20,080 nt of DNA from Tritrichomonas musculus (lineage: Eukaryota > Parabasalia > Tritrichomonadida > Tritrichomonadidae), in NCBI GenBank assembly GCA_039105265.1, contig JAPFFF010000552.1, forward strand, positions 1 through 20,080, read 5' to 3'. The notes under the pieces are model-generated. The model saw nothing but the letters and a program-made list of their open reading frames with translations. It did not search any database and had not been told where the DNA came from. Below are positions 1 through 9,023 of the stretch, piece after piece; within the stretch, counting starts at the first letter, position 1; every line of letters starts with the position of its first letter. A program made the position numbers and the translations under genes.

Positions 1-1
1 T

Positions 2-3000
2 GAAAACTGGGAACTGATAAAAAAACGGTTAGCCAATTCAAATTTAGCCCAAGGTGAAAATACGGTTTTGGCGATGATTGCTGGCTTGATGGACGATGAA
101 GGTGCCAATAATGAAGGAGTTGTTGGCCATCGAAGATGGTTTTTGTATCCTTATTTAAAAACGGTTGGAATCGGTTTTTATCCGTTATCCAAACATAAAA
201 TGGATGGCTATTCAATTCAATATCCACCATCTGGAACTATCAGTGTTAACAACGATGTTTATAACTCCAATGAATACACTGACGTTAACTTCATTTCTTG
301 GCCAAGTGCGGGACCGTTTCCATTTGAAAGGATTCCGACATCGTGGTCGGTTTACTACAAAGAGTTCCAAAAAGAAGGAGTGACGGTTGACAACATAATT
401 GTCAAATTGACAAGAGATGATGGTCAAATTTTAGAATGCTCTAGAATCGACTTATCAAAAAACAGAATGGGAATGCCTGGCTTCTTAGTCTTCAAGCTTA
501 CTGAAAAATCACTCAAATTAATAACGGCTGGCCACAGTGTTCATGTTCAAATTTACTTATTGAAAGACTCTGTTAGAGATTGTCTTGATTATACAATCGA
601 TTTCTTCGATGACAATCAAGATGAATACGTTTGCTTCTACAACACAAATAAAGATAAATGCCCTTCAAATATAGCTGATTCAAACAAGTTTGGAAATGGA
701 CAATATTCAAATTACAAATCGTCAGGAAATGCACGAACAATCATTCATGTTGTAGAAGACATAAAACTGACAAGTGAAATGAATTTTGACTTTTCTAAGT
801 CAATCATTGTGAAAGGAAATAAAATCGAAGGAAAAATTATCATTGGCATTGGTAATGACGTTGATATACATGATTCAAGCGCACTTGATGTTGTCATTCA
901 AGTCGATTCAACTAACCTTAAATGCGGCATTTTAAGAACTCCTGGAAAAACGAAGTCAATAACAATGAAGTTTCAAAATAATCCAACATCGAAGCAAAGG
1001 ATTCGTTCTTTGTTTTATGTTGGTTCTTACACCGACATTACATTTCCAAAGAAGATTACTTTTGGCGATTATAATTATTATTTTTCAATCATTTATAATG
1101 ATTTGGAAACATATTTGATAAGCACGCCTATTTCATTTGTCCAGTATGCTTGCTATGGATATAAAAGTCTTTATGATATCGACTCTTCTATTGTTTGCTA
1201 TGAGTTTAGTGAATCAAGTGGATTGAGAGATTTGAAAACATCGAAAAAAATGCTTCGAATTTATGCAGATGGAACGGACTTTGTTATATCAGCGAACAAC
1301 TTACCAGATAATCAAATGGATGTTGAGCTCCTTATTGGAATTAGTGTATTTACAATTGAATATTCGAGTGCATTAGAACGAAAAGCAAAAACATTAAAAA
1401 TCAAGAGTCTTAAAGGACAAAACATAAATCCAAAAATATCTTATAAAATATTGAACTATTACCAGATTCCATTCATTAATTCAATATCATCATATGATGA
1501 AACATTTAAAATTTATCCATTCAAAAATCTTTACTTATCAAATTTGAATGCAAAAATTAATTTGGAAGGTTATTCTATTCCTTATTTACTTGGTGATGAA
1601 GACGCAAAGAAAATTGTACAGAAAAGTGATACTGAAAATGAAATTTATGAAGAAAGTCAGAATAATTTTGTTAATAATGAAGGTTTTTATGAATATCCAT
1701 CACACAATCAAGATGGCCAAATAACATATCCACTGTTTATAACAAACGGTGGCCATGATGAATACACAATTAGTAGAAAGTCGCAATATTCTACAAATTA
1801 TTTCAGATTCCGTCCAACAAAAGAATCTGCTTCAAAGCCAATCACAATAATTTTCTCTCCTCAAACAGATATTAATGAAAAGATAGAGCAAATATTTATT
1901 GAAGATTATCAGGATGTTACCATTAAGACAGAAAAAGTCACATTAATGGGCTACCAATGCACCTACTTTTCAAGATTAAATTTGGTTAATGTGTCGAAAG
2001 CAAGATTCATTGATACTGCTGGAAATACTGTTGAAGAAATAAGCACTGATATCACAGGAATAGCTGATCTAGATTTATCTTCTGATTCAGAAAAGCCTGT
2101 CAATTTTAATACACTCAATTTTAGGACTCATTCTTCAATTGAAGGAAAAAATAGCAAAATTAAAAATGCAAACATTATTGAGTCAAGTCCAACGCTCAAA
2201 AACTTTCAGATACAGAACCTTAATGTATATGATAGCTCAAGTGTTAAATTGGTTGATTGCACAGTTACTGGACAAGTTGAACTTCATTTTCATGATAAAG
2301 AAACACCACTGATTAACCTCAAAAACTGTCAATTTAATCCTTCATCGATCAAAGTTGTTTTGTGGCCTCAATCATCACTCTCAAATAGTGGATTAAAGCT
2401 TCTATCAACTATAGAAGACCTTTCTTTGGTCATTGCTGACATAGATCCTCAATTTGCAGAAGGTTTAAAAGACAAAGTCACATTTTATCAAATGAGTGAA
2501 TATGACCCTTTTGATGGTACTAAAGAAAGTAAAATATCCGATTACAAGGCAATACTCTCCAAGGATAAAAAAGGAATTTACTTGGTAACTAACAATTTCG
2601 ATGAAGCAAATGACGCACCTGCCGAAATTCCTACAAAATATGACAGCAGTAAAATAAATGATAATTTCGAGTTGAATCCTTCTCCTCCGCCAGCACAGAC
2701 TCCTCAAGCAACATATCCTCCAGAAGAAGAGCCAGTTGAAATCAATAGTGAGGAATACACAATCAGCAGTAATAATAATAACGATAATAATGATGATGAT
2801 GGAAATAATGAGAACGAAAATCCTTCTGTAAAAGATAAAGATGCAAATAAGAAGAAAGGTTTAAGTGGTGGACAAATAGCTGGAATTGTAATCGGTGTCT
2901 TGATTGGCTGTGCTGCCATTTTGGCTGGAATAACATTTCTTATCGTTTGGAATCATAAGAAAAAGTTAACTGTTGAAAATGAGCATTCTCTAAGTAACGA

Positions 3001-3055
3001 TGAAAAAGAAGATAAAAATGATGAAAAAGAAGGCAAAGAAAATGATGCTCCATAA
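2..3055 (+). CDS. Type I surface membrane protein with CAP/SCP-like domain (5' partial)
   Basis: The frame is open from base 2, so the true start lies left of the window; 1017 residues are present. The first ~60 residues, with GVVGHRRWFLYP at about residues 40-51 followed by VGIGFYP, resemble the CAP/SCP (cysteine-rich secretory protein) domain as found in protist and bacterial extracellular proteins. The middle (about 110-860) is asparagine-, serine- and isoleucine-rich, with short beta-strand-like segments at about 650-800 that could form a beta-helix; I recognise no named domain there. A proline/acidic/asparagine linker precedes one hydrophobic segment (about 958-983, GIVIGVLIGCAAILAGITFL), then a 34-residue charged tail starting NHKKK. 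This gives a large outside part, one anchor and a short cytoplasmic tail, a layout common in trichomonad surface proteins. The signal peptide is not in view. A role at the cell surface is inference. Confidence 0.75.
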   Translation, partial: ENWELIKKRLANSNLAQGENTVLAMIAGLMDDEGANNEGVVGHRRWFLYPYLKTVGIGFYPLSKHKMDGYSIQYPPSGTISVNNDVYNSNEYTDVNFISWPSAGPFPFERIPTSWSVYYKEFQKEGVTVDNIIVKLTRDDGQILECSRIDLSKNRMGMPGFLVFKLTEKSLKLITAGHSVHVQIYLLKDSVRDCLDYTIDFFDDNQDEYVCFYNTNKDKCPSNIADSNKFGNGQYSNYKSSGNARTIIHVVEDIKLTSEMNFDFSKSIIVKGNKIEGKIIIGIGNDVDIHDSSALDVVIQVDSTNLKCGILRTPGKTKSITMKFQNNPTSKQRIRSLFYVGSYTDITFPKKITFGDYNYYFSIIYNDLETYLISTPISFVQYACYGYKSLYDIDSSIVCYEFSESSGLRDLKTSKKMLRIYADGTDFVISANNLPDNQMDVELLIGISVFTIEYSSALERKAKTLKIKSLKGQNINPKISYKILNYYQIPFINSISSYDETFKIYPFKNLYLSNLNAKINLEGYSIPYLLGDEDAKKIVQKSDTENEIYEESQNNFVNNEGFYEYPSHNQDGQITYPLFITNGGHDEYTISRKSQYSTNYFRFRPTKESASKPITIIFSPQTDINEKIEQIFIEDYQDVTIKTEKVTLMGYQCTYFSRLNLVNVSKARFIDTAGNTVEEISTDITGIADLDLSSDSEKPVNFNTLNFRTHSSIEGKNSKIKNANIIESSPTLKNFQIQNLNVYDSSSVKLVDCTVTGQVELHFHDKETPLINLKNCQFNPSSIKVVLWPQSSLSNSGLKLLSTIEDLSLVIADIDPQFAEGLKDKVTFYQMSEYDPFDGTKESKISDYKAILSKDKKGIYLVTNNFDEANDAPAEIPTKYDSSKINDNFELNPSPPPAQTPQATYPPEEEPVEINSEEYTISSNNNNDNNDDDGNNENENPSVKDKDANKKKGLSGGQIAGIVIGVLIGCAAILAGITFLIVWNHKKKLTVENEHSLSNDEKEDKNDEKEGKENDAP

Positions 3056-3119
3056 CTCTTTAACGATTAATGAGCATATTTAATAAACTTTTTTATATTA
3101 ATTTTAATCTCTTTTATTA

Positions 3120-3275
3120 TAAAAGAATCAGTTCTTTTACATCATACGAATATTCAGAACATTGATTAACTACAAATAACTTTTTAAAAAAATGATTTTT
3201 TTTTTTTTTGCCAATCATTAACTCAACTTTGAAATAAATCAAATTCTGGAAGATGTAAAAGAACTGATTCTTTTA
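3120..3275. repeat. Inverted-repeat element with 24-bp perfect arms
   Basis: Bases 3120-3143 (TAAAAGAATCAG, then TTCTTTTACATC) are the exact reverse complement of 3252-3275, and the match continues outward for a few bases with one mismatch. Each arm is itself a small hairpin (stem TAAAAGAA/TTCTTTTA, loop TCAG or CTGA). About 108 bp of AT-rich sequence lies between the arms. This could be a short non-autonomous inverted-repeat transposon (MITE-like) or a paired 3'-end structure shared by the two converging genes. No target-site duplication is clear. Confidence 0.6.
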
Positions 3276-3315
3276 CAATAAAATAAATCATACTTTTGGC
3301 AATTTTTGAAAAACA

Positions 3316-3410
3316 AACTTTTTTTATGAGATTATTCAAAAAGTAGGTTGGACGAACTCGAATTCCTTTCAATTGAAACTTTTTGAATAACTTTTTTCTC
3401 ATAAAAAGTT
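3316..3410. repeat. Imperfect inverted repeat
   Basis: The inner arms TTATTCAAAAAGT (3332-3344) and ACTTTTTGAATAA (3378-3390) are exact reverse complements. The outer arms 3316-3331 and 3397-3410 (AACTTTTT..ATGAGA and its complement) match apart from a two-T length difference. The left inner arm reappears as a direct copy at 3436-3450. It may be a second small inverted-repeat element or a decayed relative of the first. Confidence 0.5.
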
Positions 3411-3693
3411 ATTGACATTTTTAATCTTGTTATTTTTATTCAAAAAGTAGCTTTATTGAAATTAATTAAAATTTAATAAGCAACTTTATTAGATTACATA
3501 TTGAAAACTGATTTGCAATCAAGAGTGGCTGGCAGCTTACAATATTTCGTATTCAAGACATTGAAGCTAAACAGATAATGACATAGTGAAAAACTAGTAC
3601 ACAAAAATAGCATAAATTCCAAATACAAAAAATAACATACATTTTATAAAACTAGAAAAATATACAAAAAATAAAATAAATAAATAAAATACG

Positions 3694-5760
3694 TCAGAAG
3701 GAAGTATCATCTGAGAAGACTTCGTTATTGAAGACTGGCTTGAAGCTTCCCGATTTGATGTGGATTTTGCTTGGGCTCTCCTTGTCGTCCTTGATCAGAA
3801 AATCAATCACGTCGGATGAATTCACATTCAATTGGTCATCACTTTTTCTGAGGCTGTTAGAAAACGGTTTTGTATCGTTGTTTTCATCTGTCATTGTCAT
3901 GACAGAGACATTGTTCGAGAATGAGGAGTCGTCTGTCTGTACATCGATGCCGACTCTTGACGGCGGTTTGACGATGTCTTTGAGTTCAATTTCTGGAAGC
4001 TCTATCGTCGATGAAAAGTGAAGTGAATCATCATCTTCATTTTTATCGGCGAGTTTGATATTCTTGTTGCTACCGGGTACTTGTGTCTGGCAATTTTTGG
4101 TGTTTGCTGGTGGATTTTTATTTTGGTTGTAATTAGAATTATTAATATTATTGTGATTTGTGTCGGTTTGCTGGTTTGAGTAAATGGGTGGGTTGTTTTG
4201 AATGGGTCTTTTTTGTTTGCTGTTATTATATTGATCATTAACCGGTTTCTCTTGATTTTGGGTATCAGAAAAAGATTCATCTGAAAAAGTGAACTTTTTC
4301 TGAGGCGATTCAAAACATGGCTTTTTATTTCGTTGGATTGCGCCCTTTCTGGTTGGATGCTGTTGGTATATATTATTAATCGGACTATAATTGTGATCAT
4401 CATTATCATTTTCGTAGTAATCACTTTCGGAATATTCATGAACTATAATTATCTTTCGTCTTTTCCTATTTTTTGGACTTCTTTGCAATTGATCGTTATT
4501 ACTTTGCTTGCTTTTATGTCTCTTTTTATCCGGCTCAAACTCATCTGCAAGTGCAGCTTGTATTAAAAGTTCTTCTTCTCTTCCAATAGGAGATTGAGGC
4601 TTCTTTTCTTGTGGAGAACTTGAAGATTGGGGAGATTCTTTTAAAATCGATTTTTTTGGAACAACTCTTTTTGGAGACATATCTGAATAGGATGATGTAA
4701 AAAGATCATTTGGAAGAGTAGATCCAAGCGGATCATCGTCTGCATTATTGTTATTGCGCGCATTTGGAGTTGCTTTTCTTGCCTGGGGTGAAGGTGAATG
4801 AGAAGTAGGCGCGTTTAATTTCTTTTGATTTTTTTGTGAAGATATTTGTCCGATTGAGTCTGAATTAAATTCATCGGAAGAAACAAATTCAGTAATGGTT
4901 TGAAGAAAATTATCCACTGGGTCATTTTTTGGAGAAGATGATGCATTGCGATTTCTATTTATATCATCTGTGAAATCCAAAACTTTGTCAATAGAAAGAG
5001 ATGATGATGATGACCCAGGTTTATCTTTATTTCCCTCATAGTTTGTATCTTTTGGTGACGTAGATGCAACTAATATGGAAGAATTTGGCGAAATTACTGA
5101 ATTTGCTATTTCATCGGGGTTTGATGTTTCTGGAGGTGGAGGACTTGGCTCAATATAATTATTGAAATCATTTGTAATCACATTAGCTGTATAGTATCTA
5201 TGATGATGGCGTTGCTTATTTTGAATATTGGGCTGAAAATAATTATTTGCAGTATCGTTATCTTCTATATAAAATTGATTTATATTGCTTTGTATTGATA
5301 AAGATGTTGGATTTTTATTATAAGGCTGATTGTTTTGGAAAGAAAATAATGCATCTTCATGTGCGGCTTTCATGCTTTTGACATTTTTAATATGTCTGAG
5401 AACTGAAGAGGCAAATTGATGCTGCCATCGCTTGAAGCATTTCATTTTAATCTGTTTTTGTAGATAACTTTTCAAATTTTTAAAACATAAAAATAATTCA
5501 AAATTTCTTGAGAGATATTCAAGCTGAGGATCTAAATTGTCTTGGAAGGAAATATCAAGATCTTCATCCGCTGTTTGCGATATTTGCGTTTTGGTTTGAT
5601 TTTTTGTTTTCTTTGTCTTTGTATAAAGTTTTTCACTGTTTTTTTGATTATTTGGTACCACTTTGCGCTTCTTTGCTGTCTTTTTCACTTTAATACACGA
5701 CGATGGTCTAGGCTCTTTGTATTGTCGGTAAGAAGAACCAGAGTAGGATGACCTTCTCAT
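3694..5760 (-). CDS. Large disordered, probably nuclear protein of unknown function
   Basis: The frame stays open upstream to 5817, but only a TTG could start there. The first ATG is at 5760 (protein starting MRRSSYSG, 688 residues), with TCAC a few bases upstream as a loose Inr. I do not recognise the family. Residues 26-35 (KKTAKKRK) and a later KNRKRRK look like nuclear import signals. Residues about 76-136 form the only block that looks folded: helical and aromatic-rich, containing FELFLCFKNLK and CFKRWQHQF. It vaguely recalls single Sfi1/IQ-type helical repeats, but this is not an assignment. The rest is low-complexity Ser/Asn/Gln/Pro sequence with many Ser-Pro pairs, which suggests heavy phosphorylation. 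Near the C-terminus (about 605-611) lies IDVQTDD, resembling a dynein LC8-binding peptide. Codon use and lack of introns fit a host gene. Confidence 0.7.
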   Translation of the reverse strand: MRRSSYSGSSYRQYKEPRPSSCIKVKKTAKKRKVVPNNQKNSEKLYTKTKKTKNQTKTQISQTADEDLDISFQDNLDPQLEYLSRNFELFLCFKNLKSYLQKQIKMKCFKRWQHQFASSVLRHIKNVKSMKAAHEDALFSFQNNQPYNKNPTSLSIQSNINQFYIEDNDTANNYFQPNIQNKQRHHHRYYTANVITNDFNNYIEPSPPPPETSNPDEIANSVISPNSSILVASTSPKDTNYEGNKDKPGSSSSSLSIDKVLDFTDDINRNRNASSSPKNDPVDNFLQTITEFVSSDEFNSDSIGQISSQKNQKKLNAPTSHSPSPQARKATPNARNNNNADDDPLGSTLPNDLFTSSYSDMSPKRVVPKKSILKESPQSSSSPQEKKPQSPIGREEELLIQAALADEFEPDKKRHKSKQSNNDQLQRSPKNRKRRKIIIVHEYSESDYYENDNDDHNYSPINNIYQQHPTRKGAIQRNKKPCFESPQKKFTFSDESFSDTQNQEKPVNDQYNNSKQKRPIQNNPPIYSNQQTDTNHNNINNSNYNQNKNPPANTKNCQTQVPGSNKNIKLADKNEDDDSLHFSSTIELPEIELKDIVKPPSRVGIDVQTDDSSFSNNVSVMTMTDENNDTKPFSNSLRKSDDQLNVNSSDVIDFLIKDDKESPSKIHIKSGSFKPVFNNEVFSDDTSF

Positions 5761-7264
5761 TCGTGATAAAGCTATCAAAAAGTCAAAGCGTGAAGTAGTG
5801 GTATAGAATTTTTTCAAAAAGCTTTCTCAATCTATAATAAATATTTTTTTTGAAAAAGTTCATCTTTCAGATTAAGATAGATGGTGTTTGTTTTAGTTTT
5901 ATCTTATTTATAAGTTATTTAATTTAAATTATTATTATTTTTTTGATAAATAAATACTGCAAAATGAAGCATATTGCTAATAATAAAGTATAAATTGTCA
6001 TTTATAATTATTCTTACATAGCAATTGCAAAATTTATGAGAAAGAATTTATTGGTTTACAATGAATTTTATATATTAAAAGGAATATAATTTTTTTTGGA
6101 ATAAAAAGAATGTTCTTTCTGTTAACGAACTTAAAATTCATTACAATGTTGCTTGAAATTTCAAATTTTAATTATCAGCATGCAGTCCTATAAATGATTG
6201 AATTTCCAAAATCATAAATTGGAATACGATAATAAGAGTAAAGTCAATTTAGTATAATAGTTTTATTTGATTGATATGAAGTGGCATACAATTGGTTGCA
6301 GTTAAGTTGAATAAAAAAACACTTCTTTTCTGACTCAATTTTTGTTTATCTTTCAATTGAATATCATCTCTTGATTTTTATTTTTATTTAGACCAAAACT
6401 TGTTTCACAATATTTTTGAAGATTATTTTAATTTATATTTGTGTGAGAAATGAGTATATTCATAATAAAAAATATCTATTATATAATTAAAAATAAATAG
6501 AGCGGTTGTCCATTTGTAAAGTATTGAAAAATATTAAAAAACGCTAATTGACTAATAATATTTTATATTTGGGGTTGAAATATATGGTTTGCTCAGATAT
6601 ATTCTGTTGATTATGAGAAAAAAAATTTCAATATAAAAATAAAAGTGTTTTAAAAATTTTATATTTCTCACAAAATTATAGACCCGATTTTCTCTTCATT
6701 ATTTCATTCCTTTATATAAATTACCTTATTTTTCATATTTTATCTTTAATGAGTTTATTTGAAAATTGAATTTTTGTATTATTATTTTTAGTCAATTCAA
6801 ATTTCCAAATAAATTTCAATTAAATTTTTCAATTTATTCATTTTTTTAAATATTTTTATAATGATACGAAAAGGAGATATTGATTTTATAATTATATAAA
6901 AAGAAATAATTTATATTATTATTATTGTAATTTTGGATGATAGATAAATTGATTGAATCATAAAAGGAAATATATTTTTTTTTAGATAAAAAACTAATTT
7001 CCCAGATGCCAGCTATAAATCCTTATTTTATAATCTTTTGTTAAACTTTCCTGATTCACATGCAATTTCTAAATCAAGTTTTCCTATCAATATTATCTAA
7101 AGTTCAAAATCGATTATTTTATTTAAATAATTATTTCGATCTTTTAATCACAATTACAACCTTTCCATGTCGTTCAAGATGCAAGTCTTCTCAATTTTTC
7201 TGATATATCCATTCGAAAAAAAGTTTACTTTATTTATAAATAATTTATAAATTTGATAAAGACA

Positions 7265-7287
7265 CTTTTTGAGCATAGCTCAAAAAG
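7265..7287. repeat. Short perfect hairpin
   Basis: CTTTTTGAGC and GCTCAAAAAG form a 10-bp perfect stem around the loop ATA. It stands alone in AT-rich DNA. It could be a transcript-end hairpin or a remnant of an inverted-repeat element; no neighbouring gene explains it. Confidence 0.5.
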
Positions 7288-7507
7288 CGGCTATCTTGTT
7301 TTATTTAATTTTAAAATTAATATATTTAAACGAGAAGTTAGCAAATTTATTTATTACCCTTATTTAAGAATTCTTCAATAAAAAGAGAATGTTCATATTT
7401 TTCATGGCTATTTTTCATATATGTAGTATATCAATTAAGGTAACCAGTTTCATTAGTTAGATCTTTGCAAACTGTCGATATACTGATTTAAATCATCTTT
7501 TCAATGT

Positions 7508-7601
7508 AATTCAAATATTGGCCATATTTTATGATGTTATTATCAATACTTGAAAAAAAAAGCAACAATATCGATTTTAAAATATGGCCAATATTTGAAT
7601 T
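7508..7601. repeat. Inverted repeat with 24-bp perfect arms
   Basis: AATTCAAATATTGG plus CCATATTTTA at 7508-7531 is exactly reverse-complemented at 7578-7601, with a 46-bp loop. The arms carry GGCC in otherwise AT-rich sequence, so chance is an unlikely cause. It may be a small MITE-like element or the termini of a deleted transposon; no clear target-site duplication is seen. Confidence 0.6.
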
Positions 7602-7831
7602 GCCCGAAAAAAAAGCAAAATTGACCTTCATCAAGAGGGAATAATCGTCTTTTACTAGAAACCTTTGTTCGATTTTCATTGATTGCTATTTTTTTTTTTT
7701 TTTAAAATGTTGTTTTCTGTAAAAAGAACCCAAACTCTATTTTTTCGGATAATACATTTTCTATATTATTAGATTATTTTATAAATACTCATATTTATAT
7801 ATATTTAAAAATATTAAAATTTTAACTAATA

Positions 7832-9023
7832 TAGGGGTTAAAAAAAGTTCTGACCCCCCCTTTGTTTTTTGACAAATAATTAAGATAATTAAAATTAATT
7901 TTTATTGTTTAATATAATACTCTCCATTGTTGCTTATTACCCAGTTTAATCTTTCAATCCATTCTTGAAAGACTGATTGGAGCTCTTCGAAAGTCACTTC
8001 ATTAAAAAGTGACTGTATTTCTGAGATGAGTTCTTCTGGGCTCTCTAACTTTTTTTCCTCAAGCAGTTGCTTAATTCGTCCAAAGAGCCAGAAATCACAC
8101 GGGCTTAAATCTGGAGAATAAGCCGGGTGATCAACTCTTTTGAGTCTATGGTCACTCAAAAATTCACTTGTTTTCGAACCGTTGTGAATTCTGCTGTTAT
8201 CCATATGCAGAATGAACTGTTTAATTCGGATATTATGATCTCCATGATGAATGAATTGGCAAATTTCATCAAGAATATTGGTAATGAAATATTCTTGATT
8301 GAATTTGATCCCTTTTGGAAGTGCATCAATACATATTAAACGGTCTCCACTGAAAGCAATTGTGATCATGCATTTTTTTGAACCAATTTTTTTCAGAACT
8401 CTTGGTGGAACTTTTTCAATTGATGGTGCATACATAGCATTTGTTTCATAATCAAAATAGAACCATGATTCATCTAAGGTTATTAGTGAGATGAAATTAT
8501 TTTCTTGACAAGAGTACAATGTTTTCAAAAGTGCTCTTGATTTTTCAACTCGTTCGATCTTATTTTCCGGGGTGAGTTGATGAGGGACCCATCTTCTGAT
8601 AAACCTTTTCAAATGAAGGACATCGGTTAAATTGAAAATAACCGTTGGAACAGAGCAACATAATCGTGATGCAATACTTTTTGCAGTTGAATAAGGTTCA
8701 TCTTGCAAAATGGCTGAAATAGTATCAGATATATCCAAATTTGGCCTTCCTTCGCGTTCTAAATCATTGCATGATAAATCTCCACTTTTGAACCTGTTGA
8801 CCCATCGTTGGATTGTTGACATACTAAGAGCGTCATCTTCTAATGTATCTGTTAACTCTGTTGTAATTTTTTTGTATCCCCATCCTTTCAGGAAGAAATA
8901 CTTGATAACAATTCTTTGCTCGATTGGAAGAGGTGTATTACCATCATTAACTATATTATCTCGATTAGGATAAAGAGTTTTAACACTTGGTGGTAATTCC
9001 ATTTCGAGTTGAATAAAAAGTCT
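7832..9023 (-). mobile_element. Mariner-family DNA transposon, missing its 5' end
   Basis: It contains a full-length mariner transposase gene. On the 3' side (left), a TA at 7832-7833 is followed by GGGGTTAAAAAAAGTTCTGA and a run of seven C: a plausible mariner terminal inverted repeat beside a TA target. No reverse complement of that sequence occurs between the start codon at 9002 and the protease stop at 9024, nor in the hairpin-repeat block or the GC-rich segment further right. The 5' terminal repeat is therefore absent or lies in an unrecognised place. Either the transposon was truncated on joining the virus-like sequence, or the transposase belongs to a larger composite element. Confidence 0.6.
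7902..9002 (-). CDS. Mariner (DD34D) transposase, full length
   Basis: 366 residues, close to the usual ~345 for mariner transposases. It cuts and pastes the transposon at TA sites in the nucleus. Residues about 28-88 match the first helix-turn-helix (FFLKGWGYKKI...STIQRWVNRF...EREGRP). Residues about 90-135 form the second. The linker WVPHQLTPENK (138-148) matches the mariner WVPHEL motif. Catalytic residues are D177 (TLDESW), D268 (HMDN) and D303 (YSPDLSPCDFWLFG), with exactly 34 residues between the last two, the mariner signature. The stop codon overlaps UAAA, the trichomonad polyadenylation signal. The frame is intact, but no TCA-Y-W Inr is visible before the ATG. The start codon is only 21 bases beyond the protease stop. 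The first array unit starts within this gene at 8210. Confidence 0.93.
   Translation of the reverse strand: MELPPSVKTLYPNRDNIVNDGNTPLPIEQRIVIKYFFLKGWGYKKITTELTDTLEDDALSMSTIQRWVNRFKSGDLSCNDLEREGRPNLDISDTISAILQDEPYSTAKSIASRLCCSVPTVIFNLTDVLHLKRFIRRWVPHQLTPENKIERVEKSRALLKTLYSCQENNFISLITLDESWFYFDYETNAMYAPSIEKVPPRVLKKIGSKKCMITIAFSGDRLICIDALPKGIKFNQEYFITNILDEICQFIHHGDHNIRIKQFILHMDNSRIHNGSKTSEFLSDHRLKRVDHPAYSPDLSPCDFWLFGRIKQLLEEKKLESPEELISEIQSLFNEVTFEELQSVFQEWIERLNWVISNNGEYYIKQ

Larger units (their letters stand above)
3056..3693. other. Intergenic region with inverted repeats
   Basis: AT-rich spacer between two genes that end towards each other. It holds the inverted-repeat element at 3120-3275, a second imperfect inverted repeat at 3316-3410, and a 15-bp direct repeat of part of that arm (3332-3346 and 3436-3450). 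The rest (about 3451-3693) shows no gene or RNA that I can recognise. Confidence 0.6.
5761..7831. other. Gene-free AT-rich stretch
   Basis: About 2 kb of very AT-rich DNA with short homopolymer runs. Only short open frames occur, and none has coding character. The 63-codon frame at 7488-7679 on the minus strand lies over an inverted repeat and is rejected. Apart from the hairpin at 7265-7287 and the inverted repeat at 7508-7601, I see no tRNA, rRNA or other recognisable feature. The right edge is the border of the mariner element. Confidence 0.6.

Noticed and set aside
4002-4439. 145-codon minus-strand frame inside the 688-aa gene
   Set aside because: A shifted frame of low-complexity coding sequence, rich in Ile/Thr/Lys as expected from frame-shifted Asn/Asp codons.
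7488-7679. 63-codon minus-strand frame
   Set aside because: It is built over an inverted repeat and A/T runs; no domain and no promoter.
5761-7831. tRNA or other structural RNA gene in the AT-rich stretch
   Set aside because: No GTTCRA-type box, cloverleaf or GC-rich block was found.
8127-8973. Plus-strand open frames of 70 and 87 codons over the mariner gene
   Set aside because: They lie antisense to a clearly recognisable transposase and show no coding character; the same applies to their copies in units 2 and 3.
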